64,000 nucleotides of DNA from Canibacter sp052085365 (lineage in GTDB: Bacteria; Actinomycetota; Actinomycetes; Actinomycetales; Microbacteriaceae): positions 1 to 64,000 of the forward strand of contig JBQDFP010000001.1 of the NCBI GenBank assembly GCA_052085365.1. The letters run 5' to 3'. The notes beneath the pieces are model-generated. The model was given only the letters and a program-made list of their open reading frames with translations. It had not been told where the DNA came from and made no database searches. The translations under genes were made by a program, and so were the position numbers. This document shows, piece after piece, positions 1-7,547 of the stretch (the stretch's first letter is position 1; each line of letters starts with the position of its first letter).

Positions 1-182
1 TTGTCATTGCTGGAGCAATAGCGATTATGGGGGTGTTTGGTATCGCCAGGTATCACCCGCAAGTCGGGAAATCTTCACTTGAATTCGAGAATATTGATAG
101 TGAATCGCAAGACGTCGGTAACAGTGGCTCAACGTATGGCGATGACGAACCCCACGGTCACGCTCCAAACTCACAAAACTAG
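1..182 (+). CDS. C-terminal end of a membrane-anchored protein (5' truncated)
   Basis: An open frame enters from the left edge (first full codon at 3) and stops with TAG at 180-182. The visible 59 residues begin with a hydrophobic run (VIAGAIAIMGVFGIARY), which looks like the end of a transmembrane helix. A polar tail of about 40 residues rich in S, N, D, E, G and H follows. That is the shape of a single-pass or terminal-helix membrane protein with a short hydrophilic C-terminus. The family cannot be recognised from this fragment, and no start or domain is in the window. A tRNA gene on the same strand follows after 76 bp. It is called coding because of the open frame and the plausible membrane-segment composition; the function is unknown. 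Confidence 0.5.
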   Translation, partial: VIAGAIAIMGVFGIARYHPQVGKSSLEFENIDSESQDVGNSGSTYGDDEPHGHAPNSQN

Positions 183-241
183 GGAACGTGTTCTCAGTCA
201 GAATTGGAGCCTGTCGAGATGATCCAGCCTCAGATTGTGGA

Positions 242-247
242 TAGACT
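242..247 (+). promoter_or_regulatory. Candidate -10 box of the tRNA(CAT) gene
   Basis: TAGACT lies 11 nt before the first base of the tRNA, fits the actinobacterial TANNNT -10 consensus, and recurs before several genes here. No clear -35 hexamer is seen at the usual spacing. The assignment is by position and motif only. Confidence 0.4.
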
Positions 248-258
248 AGTGGGGTTGC

Positions 259-332
259 GGGGCGTTAGCTCAGCTGGTTAGAGCAACGGACTCATAATCC
301 GTCGGTCGCGGGTTCAAGCCCCGCACGCCCTA
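259..332 (+). tRNA. tRNA with CAT anticodon (elongator Met likely; Ile2 not excluded)
   Basis: The cloverleaf folds by eye. The acceptor stem is GGGGCGT with ACGCCCT, the first pair being a G-U wobble. The D-arm stem is GCTC/GAGC. The anticodon stem ACGGA/TCCGT encloses loop CTCATAA with anticodon CAT (293-295). The variable loop is CGGTC. The T-arm is GCGGG-TTCAAGC-CCCGC. The discriminator base is A332 and CCA is not encoded. The acceptor lacks the 1-72 mismatch of an initiator, so it is an elongator methionine tRNA or a lysidine-modified tRNA-Ile2, which cannot be separated by anticodon alone. The last three bases are shared with the stop codon of the convergent PadR gene. Confidence 0.9.
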
Positions 333-878
333 CGAATAGTTTCCGCTGATTGAGGCTGTTTCTGTATATTTCGGACGACGGCCTTTGGGCGGCCGCTCCT
401 GCGAAAAAGACCATCCTGAGTCGTCCGCATCTCCAGCTTTGCTGAGCCAAGTCAGAGCAGCCTCTGCAAGGATCTTGTCAGCGCTCACTCGCAGCTGCCC
501 ATCGTTCGTAGAATCTGGATGTGCTGTGGACGCCCAGTACTTTTGGCTTTCAGAAATTAGCTCAAGGCTTGAATGATTAGGTAAGGAAAGCGATAAGAGT
601 ACTTTCGACACCATATCTTCCCAGTGAGGTTCCGGTTGTGCGAGCCATTCGTGAGCACTTTCGCGACCACGAGGTGTTGCTGAAAGTAGTGCGAGGTCGT
701 CGTAGGTGCGTCCTATTTCTGCGATTAAATCATCACGGACGAGGCGGTCAAGTGTGGCATAAACCTGTCCGCCGTTGAGTGCGCGGCCTGTACGGGAGGC
801 GAGTTCGTTGCGCAACTGAAGCCCGTACCCTGCCCCCGCGGTTGCGAGCGCAAGGAGGCCATCACGAATCAGCGCCAC
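330..878 (-). CDS. PadR-family transcriptional regulator
   Basis: A 182-residue protein. Its first 60 residues have the PadR winged-helix pattern: a hydrophobic helix (LIRDGLLALATAG), then GYGLQLRNEL, then the recognition region GGQVYATLDRLVRDDLI. The rest is helical and matches the dimerisation domain of the longer PadR proteins. PadR proteins are usually local repressors of transport or detoxification genes, and the ligand cannot be inferred here. The start is GTG at 876-878 with a GAGGTG Shine-Dalgarno just upstream. The stop TAG (330-332) overlaps the 3' end of the convergent tRNA by three bases. The DUF3145 gene is divergent across a 151-bp gap, so the regulator may control itself or that gene. 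Confidence 0.8.
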   Translation of the reverse strand: MALIRDGLLALATAGAGYGLQLRNELASRTGRALNGGQVYATLDRLVRDDLIAEIGRTYDDLALLSATPRGRESAHEWLAQPEPHWEDMVSKVLLSLSLPNHSSLELISESQKYWASTAHPDSTNDGQLRVSADKILAEAALTWLSKAGDADDSGWSFSQERPPKGRRPKYTETASISGNYS

Positions 879-1029
879 ATCATCACCTCAAATCCAGCAT
901 AACCGTTGCTGTTCGAAGCTTGCCGAAATCAATACGGGTGTGGGAAGATCGAAGAGATAACCGCTGATAGCGCTCATCACTCCGTGATTGCCGTAGGGGA
1001 AGACGTTGCAACCACTAGGAGGAGCTGGG

Positions 1030-1548
1030 ATGTCGTCAGCAAAAGAATACGCGAGTGGACTTCTCATTGTGCACTCTGCACCAAACGTGCTCGCAGCACA
1101 TATTGAATGGATGCTGGCGAGCTCTATTGGGCACCCCGTTTCACTGAACTGGCAAGACCAGCCAGTGCTTGCCGACACCGTGCGTACCACGGCTCAGTGG
1201 CGTGCACCGGCAGGTACGGGCGCGCAGGTGGCAAGTGGTCTGTTGGGGTGGCGTGGCGTGCGATTCGAGATCACCGAGTTTGGGACTTCGGAATCAGACG
1301 GGGGACGTTGGATGCACACGCCGGCACTTGGCATCATCCACCAGAGCATTGACCGTGCCGGCAATACCCTGATGAATGAAACACAAGTTCGCGACTGTTT
1401 TGAACGTGCCCAGGGGGATGCGTCTGAGATAGCTCGCCTCGTTGAGCGGGCTCTCGGCACACCTTGGGATGCAGAGCTCGATATTTTCCGTGCTGCAGAA
1501 CACCATGAAGGCGCAGAAATTCTGCGCATGCAGCGTACAGTTTCGTAA
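1030..1548 (+). CDS. DUF3145 family protein
   Basis: 172 residues from the ATG at 1030, chosen because AGGAGGAG lies just upstream; an in-frame ATG at 1006 has no ribosome site. The N-terminal segment (GLLIVHSAPNVLAAHIEWML, then PVSLNWQDQP) and the central GLLGWRGVRFEITEF and GRWMHTPALG segments match the DUF3145 family, which is found almost only in Actinobacteria. No catalytic motif or membrane segment is visible, and the biochemical role is not known. It stands alone between the divergent PadR regulator and a sugar ABC operon that has its own predicted promoter, so the context does not suggest a pathway. Family assignment is by pattern recognition. Confidence 0.8.
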   Translation: MSSAKEYASGLLIVHSAPNVLAAHIEWMLASSIGHPVSLNWQDQPVLADTVRTTAQWRAPAGTGAQVASGLLGWRGVRFEITEFGTSESDGGRWMHTPALGIIHQSIDRAGNTLMNETQVRDCFERAQGDASEIARLVERALGTPWDAELDIFRAAEHHEGAEILRMQRTVS

Positions 1549-1596
1549 AACCTACGTCTCCGCGAACCATCTCGGCTGAAACATCGTGTCACGCTG

Positions 1597-1619
1597 CGCG
1601 AGGTGAGTTGCGTCTCGCG
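1597..1619. promoter_or_regulatory. Inverted repeat upstream of the sugar ABC operon
   Basis: CGCGAG (1597-1602) and CTCGCG (1614-1619) form a perfect 6-bp dyad with an 11-bp spacer. It ends directly before the -10 box of the permease gene and covers the -35 position, where a repressor would act. No regulator gene is adjacent. It could also be a chance palindrome. Confidence 0.3.
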
Positions 1620-1625
1620 TAAGCT
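1620..1625 (+). promoter_or_regulatory. -10 box for a leaderless permease transcript
   Basis: TAAGCT lies 6 nt before the ATG at 1632, and no Shine-Dalgarno is present. This spacing puts the transcription start at or next to the start codon. Confidence 0.45.
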
Positions 1626-1631
1626 AGTGGA

Positions 1632-2561
1632 ATGACGCAGATTCCTCCCGATATCCAGATATCTCGGGTTGATCAAGCTTCATCGCGCAAAGCCACACGG
1701 CAATACCGCGCGAATCTTGTCGGTTACCTGTTTGTTGGCCCCAGTCTGATCGCGCTCCTGCTATTTCTGGTACTGCCGATATTTCTTGTTATTTGGTTGA
1801 GCTTCCACGAATGGAACCTGTTAGGCCCGGTTGAATTCGTTGGCTTGCAAAACTACGAGTGGCTGTTTTCAAATCCAAAGCTCTGGCGCTCGATAGCGAT
1901 CACCTCATTCTTCGTGCTGCTGGTCATTCCTGCCCAGACGATAATTGGTCTGCTCCTTGCACTCTTGCTCCGTCGCAATATTCGAGCCACAGGTTTAATT
2001 CGAGTTTTGCTGGTGATGCCTTGGATCTGTGCCCCGATTGCGCTTGGCATGGTGTGGCGTTGGATCCTCGGCTATTCAGACGGTATCGCTAACCAGCTAT
2101 TGGGCACGAAGATTGCTTGGCTTACTGAGCCGTCTCTTGCGCTGCCTGCGGTTGCAGCAGTCTCAGTGTGGCAGGGAGTTGGGTATGTCTCACTCTTTTT
2201 CTTTGCTGGACTTGAAAACATCGACCAGTCAGTTTTTGACGCTGCCGCAATAGATGGAGCGGGATCATTCCGACGGCTCACCGCGATCATCATCCCGTTG
2301 CTACGACCAACCACCTTCTTCGTTCTTGCAACCGGCATCATCTCCAGCTTCCAAGTATTCGACATGGCTTACGCACTCACGCCTAATGGTGGACCGCAGG
2401 GAACAACGGACGTTATCGCAGGTCGCATCTACTACGAAGCCTTTCAGTCATTCTCAGTCGGTCGTGCGAGCGTCATGGCGCTTGTACTGCTTGTCATACT
2501 CGTATTGGTGACGCTGGTTCAGCAGCGCTACTTCTCAGGGCGGACCACTTATGAGCAATAG
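1632..2561 (+). CDS. Carbohydrate ABC transporter permease (MalF/UgpA type)
   Basis: 309 residues with about six hydrophobic helices, the first at residues 30-55 after a basic, polar N-terminus. The EAA loop that contacts the ATPase reads DAAAIDGAGSFRRL followed by IIIPLLRPT, typical of the CUT1 family. With the next gene it should form the membrane channel that imports an oligosaccharide, glycerol phosphate or similar compound delivered by the lipoprotein encoded third. The ATG has no ribosome site but a TAAGCT box 6 nt upstream, so the message is probably leaderless. The end overlaps the next permease by 11 bp. No ATPase gene follows, so a shared MsiK/UgpC-type ATPase encoded elsewhere is expected. 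The substrate is not predictable. Confidence 0.9.
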   Translation: MTQIPPDIQISRVDQASSRKATRQYRANLVGYLFVGPSLIALLLFLVLPIFLVIWLSFHEWNLLGPVEFVGLQNYEWLFSNPKLWRSIAITSFFVLLVIPAQTIIGLLLALLLRRNIRATGLIRVLLVMPWICAPIALGMVWRWILGYSDGIANQLLGTKIAWLTEPSLALPAVAAVSVWQGVGYVSLFFFAGLENIDQSVFDAAAIDGAGSFRRLTAIIIPLLRPTTFFVLATGIISSFQVFDMAYALTPNGGPQGTTDVIAGRIYYEAFQSFSVGRASVMALVLLVILVLVTLVQQRYFSGRTTYEQ

Positions 2562-3411
2562 TCGATCTTCGACAGCGGGACGACCCGCGTCAAAAGTGCT
2601 TGCAGACATAAGCACTTATGTGGTGCTCTTTCTGGCCTGCTTTATTGCGGTGGCACCGATCGCGCTGAGTGTCCTGGGGTCGTTAAAGTCTCGACAACAG
2701 TTCGTTTCGGGGCAGCCACTTGACTTGCCTTGGCCTCCGACGCTTGAAAACTATGTGACCCTCTTCACTCAGACGACCTTTGGTTATTCGGTCTTAGTGA
2801 CTTGTGGTGTCGTAGTGCTTACAACAGTGGGGCAGCTATTTACCAGCATCATGGCCGCGTATGCCTTTGCCCGTCTCAAGTTTTGGGGCAGAGACACTCT
2901 GTTTTGGATCTACCTATCTACGATGATGATCCCTGCCGCAGTGACTCTTATCCCGCTATTTCTTCTCATGAGCCAACTCGGATTAAAGAACACGTTCTGG
3001 GGGATTGTGCTGCCATTCGCATTGATTAGTCCTTACGCGATATTCCTGCTGCGGCAATTCTTCCTGGGGTTTTCACAAGACGTCATTGATGCGGCAAAGC
3101 TGGACGGCGCATCGCAATGGCGTGTGCTGTGGGGCATGCTCGTGCCGAATGCGAAACCCATCATTGTCACGCTTGCAATCATCACGTTTGTGTCCCACTG
3201 GAACAATTTTCTGTGGCCGTTAATGATTGCTTCGGGAAAACAAACGAGAACAATGACCGTTGCAATCGCCCAACTCCAGTCGGCACACGACGGACAATGG
3301 TGGTTGGTGATGGCCGCGACAACGGTTTCACTGATCCCACTTGTCATTGTGTTAAGCGTTTTTCATAAGCAACTGCTCAGTTCGATTACGATTTCACGTG
3401 TTGGTAGCTAA
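2551..3411 (+). CDS. Carbohydrate ABC transporter permease (MalG/UgpE type)
   Basis: 286 residues, six predicted transmembrane helices. The EAA motif (DAAKLDGASQWRVLWGMLVP) sits in the second half, and the C-terminus has the HWNNFLWPLMIASGK segment characteristic of MalG/UgpE subunits. The long periplasmic loop after helix 1 (SLKSRQQFVSGQPLDLPWPPTLENY) is also typical. It starts inside the 3' end of the first permease gene, and the 11-bp overlap implies coupled translation of the heterodimer. The binding protein follows after 50 bp. Assignment to CUT1 carbohydrate permeases is firm; the sugar is unknown. Confidence 0.9.
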   Translation: MSNSRSSTAGRPASKVLADISTYVVLFLACFIAVAPIALSVLGSLKSRQQFVSGQPLDLPWPPTLENYVTLFTQTTFGYSVLVTCGVVVLTTVGQLFTSIMAAYAFARLKFWGRDTLFWIYLSTMMIPAAVTLIPLFLLMSQLGLKNTFWGIVLPFALISPYAIFLLRQFFLGFSQDVIDAAKLDGASQWRVLWGMLVPNAKPIIVTLAIITFVSHWNNFLWPLMIASGKQTRTMTVAIAQLQSAHDGQWWLVMAATTVSLIPLVIVLSVFHKQLLSSITISRVGS

Positions 3412-3461
3412 TTCTCGCTCACAAATATTGAGCGCAAGAACGCACTTACGAAAGGGAATAA

Positions 3462-4781
3462 ATGAGAAAAGGTCTAAGACTCGGCGCCGCAATGCTTGCC
3501 GCAGCTTCAGCGGTGTTAGTCGCCGGTTGCTCGGGTAGCGGTGGGGGCAACGCCGATGAAGTGACGCTGCGACTGTGGGATGAAAACCTGGCCAAAGCGT
3601 ATGAAACATCTATTGAAGCGTTTAACGAAGAACACCCTGACATTACGGTACATGTCGAAACAGTGCCCTGGAGCGATTACTTCTCAAACCTTCGCCAGGA
3701 TGTTGCTGCTGGTAATGGTCCAGATATATTCTGGTTGAACGGTGCGAACCTCACTGACTACGCGAAAGCGGAACAAATCGCCCCGGTCGCAGATGTTCTT
3801 GGCGAGGACCAGAGCGGCAACTTTGATCCCGCTGTAGTGGAACAATACACACTCGACGGTGACCTGCTGGGTATTCCTCAGGTGAGTGACGGGGGAATCG
3901 CTCTCTACTTCAACACTGAAGCATTAGAGAAAGCTGACGTGAGCGCCGAGGAACTCCAGGACTTGAAGTGGGCACCTGGCGGCGAGGGAGACACCCTCTT
4001 ACCGATCTTGCAGAAGCTTACTTTGGACGCTGACGGCAACAACGCTGCAGACCCTGACTTTGATGCGAATAACATTGAGCAGTATGGCTACAATGCGTCT
4101 CAAGATCTTCAGGCGCTCATCCTGCCGTTTATTGGGTCGAATGGGGGGACCTATCAAGAAGGTGACGAGTTCACGTACACAGATCCAAAAACCGAAGAAG
4201 CTTTCCAATATCTTGTCGATCTGATCAACAAGTATCATGTTGCACCGCCGGCTCAGGACACCAACCCGAACGGCGATTTTGCTCGTGATGCCTTCTTGCA
4301 GGGCAAAATTGCAGTTTTCCAGTCGGGAACATATAACCTGACGAACGTTGCCGAAGGTGCTGAATTTGACTGGGGGACTGCCCCGTTGCCTGCAGGACCT
4401 GAAGGTGCCGTACCACCTTCTCCGGGTGTTGTAGCGTCAATTAACTCAGCTTCGGCCGATAGCGAAGCGGTGCAGACCGTAGCAAAGTGGTTTGCATCCG
4501 CAGACGGTGATCGTGCTTTTGGTGAGGGCGGATCTGCGATCCCAGCAGTGCTGGATGCTCGGCAGACCTTTGAAGATTATTGGGATGAGCAGAACGTGAA
4601 TGTTCAACCGTTCTTCGTAGAGGACGGCCAGGAGATTATTGCCCCAGCTCAGGGAGAGAAATATGCTGAGGCGGAGCAAGCGTTCCGTCCCATTCTCGAC
4701 GAAATGTTCCTGGGCCGTACGCCTGTGAGTGACGCCCTTGATGAGGCAAACACCGCCGCAAACGATGCGATACAGGGGTAA
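3462..4781 (+). CDS. Extracellular sugar-binding lipoprotein (ABC importer, family 1)
   Basis: 439 residues. The N-terminus is a lipoprotein signal: positively charged MRKGLRL, a hydrophobic alanine-rich stretch and the lipobox LVAGC, with the lipidated cysteine near residue 23 and a flexible SGSGGG linker. The mature part begins VTLRLWDENLAKAYETSIEAFNEEHPDI, the usual opening of family-1 solute-binding proteins. FWLNGANLTDYAKAEQIAPV and GIPQVSDGGIALYFNTEA follow, and these segments form the two lobes around the ligand. A GAAAGG ribosome site precedes the ATG. It is the third gene of the importer operon and ends at a strong terminator. The ligand is probably a sugar or oligosaccharide, but the binding-site residues cannot be read from sequence alone. 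Confidence 0.9.
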   Translation: MRKGLRLGAAMLAAASAVLVAGCSGSGGGNADEVTLRLWDENLAKAYETSIEAFNEEHPDITVHVETVPWSDYFSNLRQDVAAGNGPDIFWLNGANLTDYAKAEQIAPVADVLGEDQSGNFDPAVVEQYTLDGDLLGIPQVSDGGIALYFNTEALEKADVSAEELQDLKWAPGGEGDTLLPILQKLTLDADGNNAADPDFDANNIEQYGYNASQDLQALILPFIGSNGGTYQEGDEFTYTDPKTEEAFQYLVDLINKYHVAPPAQDTNPNGDFARDAFLQGKIAVFQSGTYNLTNVAEGAEFDWGTAPLPAGPEGAVPPSPGVVASINSASADSEAVQTVAKWFASADGDRAFGEGGSAIPAVLDARQTFEDYWDEQNVNVQPFFVEDGQEIIAPAQGEKYAEAEQAFRPILDEMFLGRTPVSDALDEANTAANDAIQG

Positions 4782-4799
4782 CTGGTAATTGCCAGACTA

Positions 4800-4843
4800 G
4801 AAGAGGGGGTTTGGATCTGAACACAGATCCAAGCCCCCTCTTC
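4800..4843. terminator. Bidirectional terminator between the ABC operon and fabF
   Basis: A 19-bp stem (4800-4818 with 4825-4843, one G-U pair) closes a 6-nt loop, GAACAC. It lies 19 bp after the binding-protein stop and 33 bp after the fabF stop on the other strand. The strong GC-rich hairpin serves both converging operons; the T-tracts are short. Confidence 0.85.
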
Positions 4844-4875
4844 ATCTCATTAGAAAATGAGCAGAAATTCGTAGC

Positions 4876-6117
4876 CTAGTCGTCAATACTCCGCACAGCG
4901 ACAACAGCGTTGTGCCCACCAAACCCGAAGGAGTTTGAGATGGCGAGCTGTGGACCGCTGCCGAGGGTCTGCGCTTCACCAGACACAGTAAGCGGGATTT
5001 CTGGATCCTGATCGATCAGGTTAATCGTTGGAGGAGCGATCCTTTCGCGAATACCAAAAATACTGAATACTGTCTCGAGTGCCCCGGTACCACCGAGAAG
5101 GTGCCCAGTTGATGCCTTTGTTGCTGACACGGGAATCTCATGAACTCGATCACCGAACACGCGATGCAATGCGGCATATTCGGCAATATCGCCCACCGGT
5201 GTGCTTGTGGCGTGAGCATTGATGTGCGTCACGTCGTCCGGTGACGCACCCGCAGCCGAGAGTGCCTGCATGACTGCACGCCCTGCACCACGACCTTCGG
5301 GATCATTCGCCGTGATGTGGAATGAGTCAGCAGTCACGCCGGCACCTGCGATCTCTGCATAGATCTTTGCCCCGCGTGCTCGTGCGTGCTCTTCAGTTTC
5401 TAGAACGAGCGCTGCTGCGCCTTCACCCATGACGAAACCATCTCGGTCAGTGCTATAGGGGCGAGACGCTGTTTCAGGGCTGTCATTGCGTGTTGAAAGT
5501 GCTTTCATTGAGCTGAACGAGGCGACCGTGATTGGGTGAATCGCCGACTCAGTACCACCAGCAATAACCACATCAGCAAGCCCCAGCTGTAAATGTTCCA
5601 GAGCGTTAGCAATTGACTCGGTGCTGGAAGCGCATGCGGATGCAACTGTCCGCGCAAAAGCGCGTGCCTCGAAATGCATGGAGACAGCCGCTGCGGCCGC
5701 GTTCGGCATTAGCATCGGAACTGTCATTGGCATCACACGACGAGGCCCACGTTCACGAAGCGTGTCCCAGGCGTCTAGAAGCGTCCAAACGCCACCAATA
5801 CCTGTAGCGAAGTCGACGCCGAGGCGTTCTGACGGCACGTCAGGGTTACCTGCGTCTTCAAATGCTTCCTTGGCAGCTACGAGCGCAAATTGACTCGCAG
5901 GATCGAGCCTCTTTGCGACAGGACGTTCGAGAACTTCGCTGGGTCGTACAACGGCTTCGGCCGCAAAATGGACGGGGAGCTCATATTTGGCCACCCAATC
6001 GTGTGGGAGTGTGCGAGTGCCTGAGACGCCGCGTTTGAGTGCATCCCAGGATTCTGGTGCTGTGCCACCTAGAGGCGTTGTTGCGCCAATACCGGTGACA
6101 ACAATCTTGCTGCTCAT
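4876..6117 (-). CDS. fabF: Beta-ketoacyl-ACP synthase II (FabF)
   Basis: 413 residues, the normal length. FabF condenses malonyl-ACP with a growing acyl-ACP in type II fatty acid synthesis. The catalytic triad is visible: Cys in TVASACASSTESIA, His in INAHATSTPVGD and His in ATKASTGHLLGGTGA. The C-terminus NSFGFGGHNAVVAV carries the gating glycine/phenylalanine segment. The start ATG at 6115-6117 has GGAG upstream. It is the last gene of the operon fabD-fabH-acpP-fabF and is separated from acpP by 120 bp containing a strong hairpin. The order matches the core FAS II operon of actinobacteria that rely on it for membrane lipids. The paralogue FabB is a less likely name given the operon position. 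Confidence 0.95.
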   Translation of the reverse strand: MSSKIVVTGIGATTPLGGTAPESWDALKRGVSGTRTLPHDWVAKYELPVHFAAEAVVRPSEVLERPVAKRLDPASQFALVAAKEAFEDAGNPDVPSERLGVDFATGIGGVWTLLDAWDTLRERGPRRVMPMTVPMLMPNAAAAAVSMHFEARAFARTVASACASSTESIANALEHLQLGLADVVIAGGTESAIHPITVASFSSMKALSTRNDSPETASRPYSTDRDGFVMGEGAAALVLETEEHARARGAKIYAEIAGAGVTADSFHITANDPEGRGAGRAVMQALSAAGASPDDVTHINAHATSTPVGDIAEYAALHRVFGDRVHEIPVSATKASTGHLLGGTGALETVFSIFGIRERIAPPTINLIDQDPEIPLTVSGEAQTLGSGPQLAISNSFGFGGHNAVVAVRSIDD

Positions 6118-6176
6118 AAAGTTGTGCTCCGCAGTTTTAGAAAATCAGAGTGGGGTGCGTAATCGGTCGGGTAAAG

Positions 6177-6226
6177 ACAGGAGACCCGCGGGGCAAGCGC
6201 CAGGAGCGAATGCCCCGCGAGCCTGT
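6177..6226 (-). terminator. Hairpin between acpP and fabF (attenuator or processing site)
   Basis: The inner stem CGCGGGGCA (6187-6195) pairs perfectly with TGCCCCGCG (6211-6219). An outer ACAGG/CCTGT pairing (6177-6181 with 6222-6226) extends it. Read on the minus strand it follows acpP and has only a short T-run, so it may partly terminate, or stabilise the abundant acpP message, rather than stop transcription fully. Confidence 0.5.
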
Positions 6227-6237
6227 GTCACGCTTGT

Positions 6238-6486
6238 TTACGCCTGTGCTGACGTGATGAAGTTTACGGCGTCGCCCACTGTTTTGAGGTTTTTGACTTC
6301 CTCATCAGGAATCTTGACGTCGAACTTCTCTTCGGCATTCACGACAATGGTCATCATCGAGATGGAGTCAATGTCGAGGTCATCAGTGAATGACTTGTCG
6401 AGAGCAACAACCTCCGGAGCGATACCGGTTTCGTCGTTAATCAGTTCGGCAAGTCCGCTCAATACCTCTTCAGTGCTCTGAGCCAT
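6238..6486 (-). CDS. acpP: Acyl carrier protein
   Basis: 82 residues, acidic, with a four-helix carrier protein pattern. The phosphopantetheine attachment serine lies in DDLDIDSISMMTIV (about residue 41). This is the actinobacterial variant of the DSLD motif, with Ile in place of Leu and Ser in place of Asp after the modified serine. It carries acyl intermediates between the Fab enzymes encoded around it. AAGGAG lies 6 nt before the ATG, a strong site that fits a highly expressed protein. It lies 44 bp after fabH and 120 bp before fabF in transcription order. Confidence 0.95.
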   Translation of the reverse strand: MAQSTEEVLSGLAELINDETGIAPEVVALDKSFTDDLDIDSISMMTIVVNAEEKFDVKIPDEEVKNLKTVGDAVNFITSAQA

Positions 6487-6530
6487 GTTTTTCTCCTTGT
6501 TTGTTTATATCAACTGGACGATGTGAGAGT

Positions 6531-7532
6531 TTACGGGAGTTTTACTACTTGTGCGGCATACACGAGGCCCGCGCCAAAACCAATCTGTAGCGCGAGCCCA
6601 CCTGACGCTTCAGGATGCTCTTCAAGAAGCCTGTGTGTAGCCAGCGGGACGGACGCGGCTGAGGTGTTGCCGGTTTCAGCAATATCGCGTCCGATGAGAA
6701 CATGTTCGGGAAGCTTTAATTGCTTCGCGAACTCGTCAATAATTCGCATGTTTGCCTGGTGTGGAATAAACGCTGTCAAATCTTCAGGTTGAATACCTGC
6801 AGCTTCAAGCGCATCGCGCGCGACTTTCACCATTTCGAAAACGGCCCACCGAAAGACTGAAGGGCCTTCTTGAATGAGGGTGGGCCATGCACCACGACCG
6901 TCTCGGTAGTCGATTAACGTGCGGTTCATTCCTACTTTATCGGCGCGCGAACCGTCAGAGCCCCATTGGGTGCTCGATACACCCGGTGATTCCGAGGGCC
7001 CCAGGAGCGCAGCCCCAGCACCGTCTCCCAACAAGAACGAGATAGTGCGATCAGTCGGATCAATTACGTCCGAGAGTTTTTCGGCACCGATAACGAGTGC
7101 GTAGTGTGCAATGCCGGTGCGGATCATGGCATCGGCTTGGGCGATGCCATAGCAGTAACCTGCGCATGCCGCGTTCGTATCGTAGGCAGCCGCTGGATTT
7201 GCCCCGACACGATCAGCTACAACAGCAGCCATCGATGGTGTTTGCGTAACGTTTGAGATCGTCGCAATAATTACAAGATCAATCTGATCAGCAGATATAC
7301 CTGAGCGATCAATTGCTTCCTGCGCAGCTTCTGTCGCGAGATCAACTGCGAGCACACCTGCGCCCGCACGTGCACGAGTAACAATGCCGGTGCGTTGGCG
7401 GATCCATTCGTCTGAAGAGTTTATTGGTTCAATGATGTCGTTATTAGGCACAAGATTATCGCCTCGAGCAGCACCCAAGGCGAGTATCTGTGACCCAACT
7501 GAACCGTTGGTTTGAGTAAGCGTTGCGGTCAA
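6531..7532 (-). CDS. fabH: Beta-ketoacyl-ACP synthase III (FabH)
   Basis: 333 residues. FabH starts fatty acid synthesis by condensing an acyl-CoA primer with malonyl-ACP; in branched-chain actinobacteria the primers are branched acyl-CoAs. The triad is readable: Cys in DTNAACAGYCYGI, His in IPHQANMRIID and Asn in AETGNTSAASVP. The N-terminal segment NNDIIEPINSSDEWIRQRTGI is diagnostic. Translation begins at TTG (7530-7532) with GGAGG upstream. The fabD stop is 15 bp upstream, so the genes are cotranscribed. Primer preference cannot be judged from sequence here. Confidence 0.95.
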   Translation of the reverse strand: MTATLTQTNGSVGSQILALGAARGDNLVPNNDIIEPINSSDEWIRQRTGIVTRARAGAGVLAVDLATEAAQEAIDRSGISADQIDLVIIATISNVTQTPSMAAVVADRVGANPAAAYDTNAACAGYCYGIAQADAMIRTGIAHYALVIGAEKLSDVIDPTDRTISFLLGDGAGAALLGPSESPGVSSTQWGSDGSRADKVGMNRTLIDYRDGRGAWPTLIQEGPSVFRWAVFEMVKVARDALEAAGIQPEDLTAFIPHQANMRIIDEFAKQLKLPEHVLIGRDIAETGNTSAASVPLATHRLLEEHPEASGGLALQIGFGAGLVYAAQVVKLP

Positions 7533-7547
7533 CTTGCTATTCCTCCG

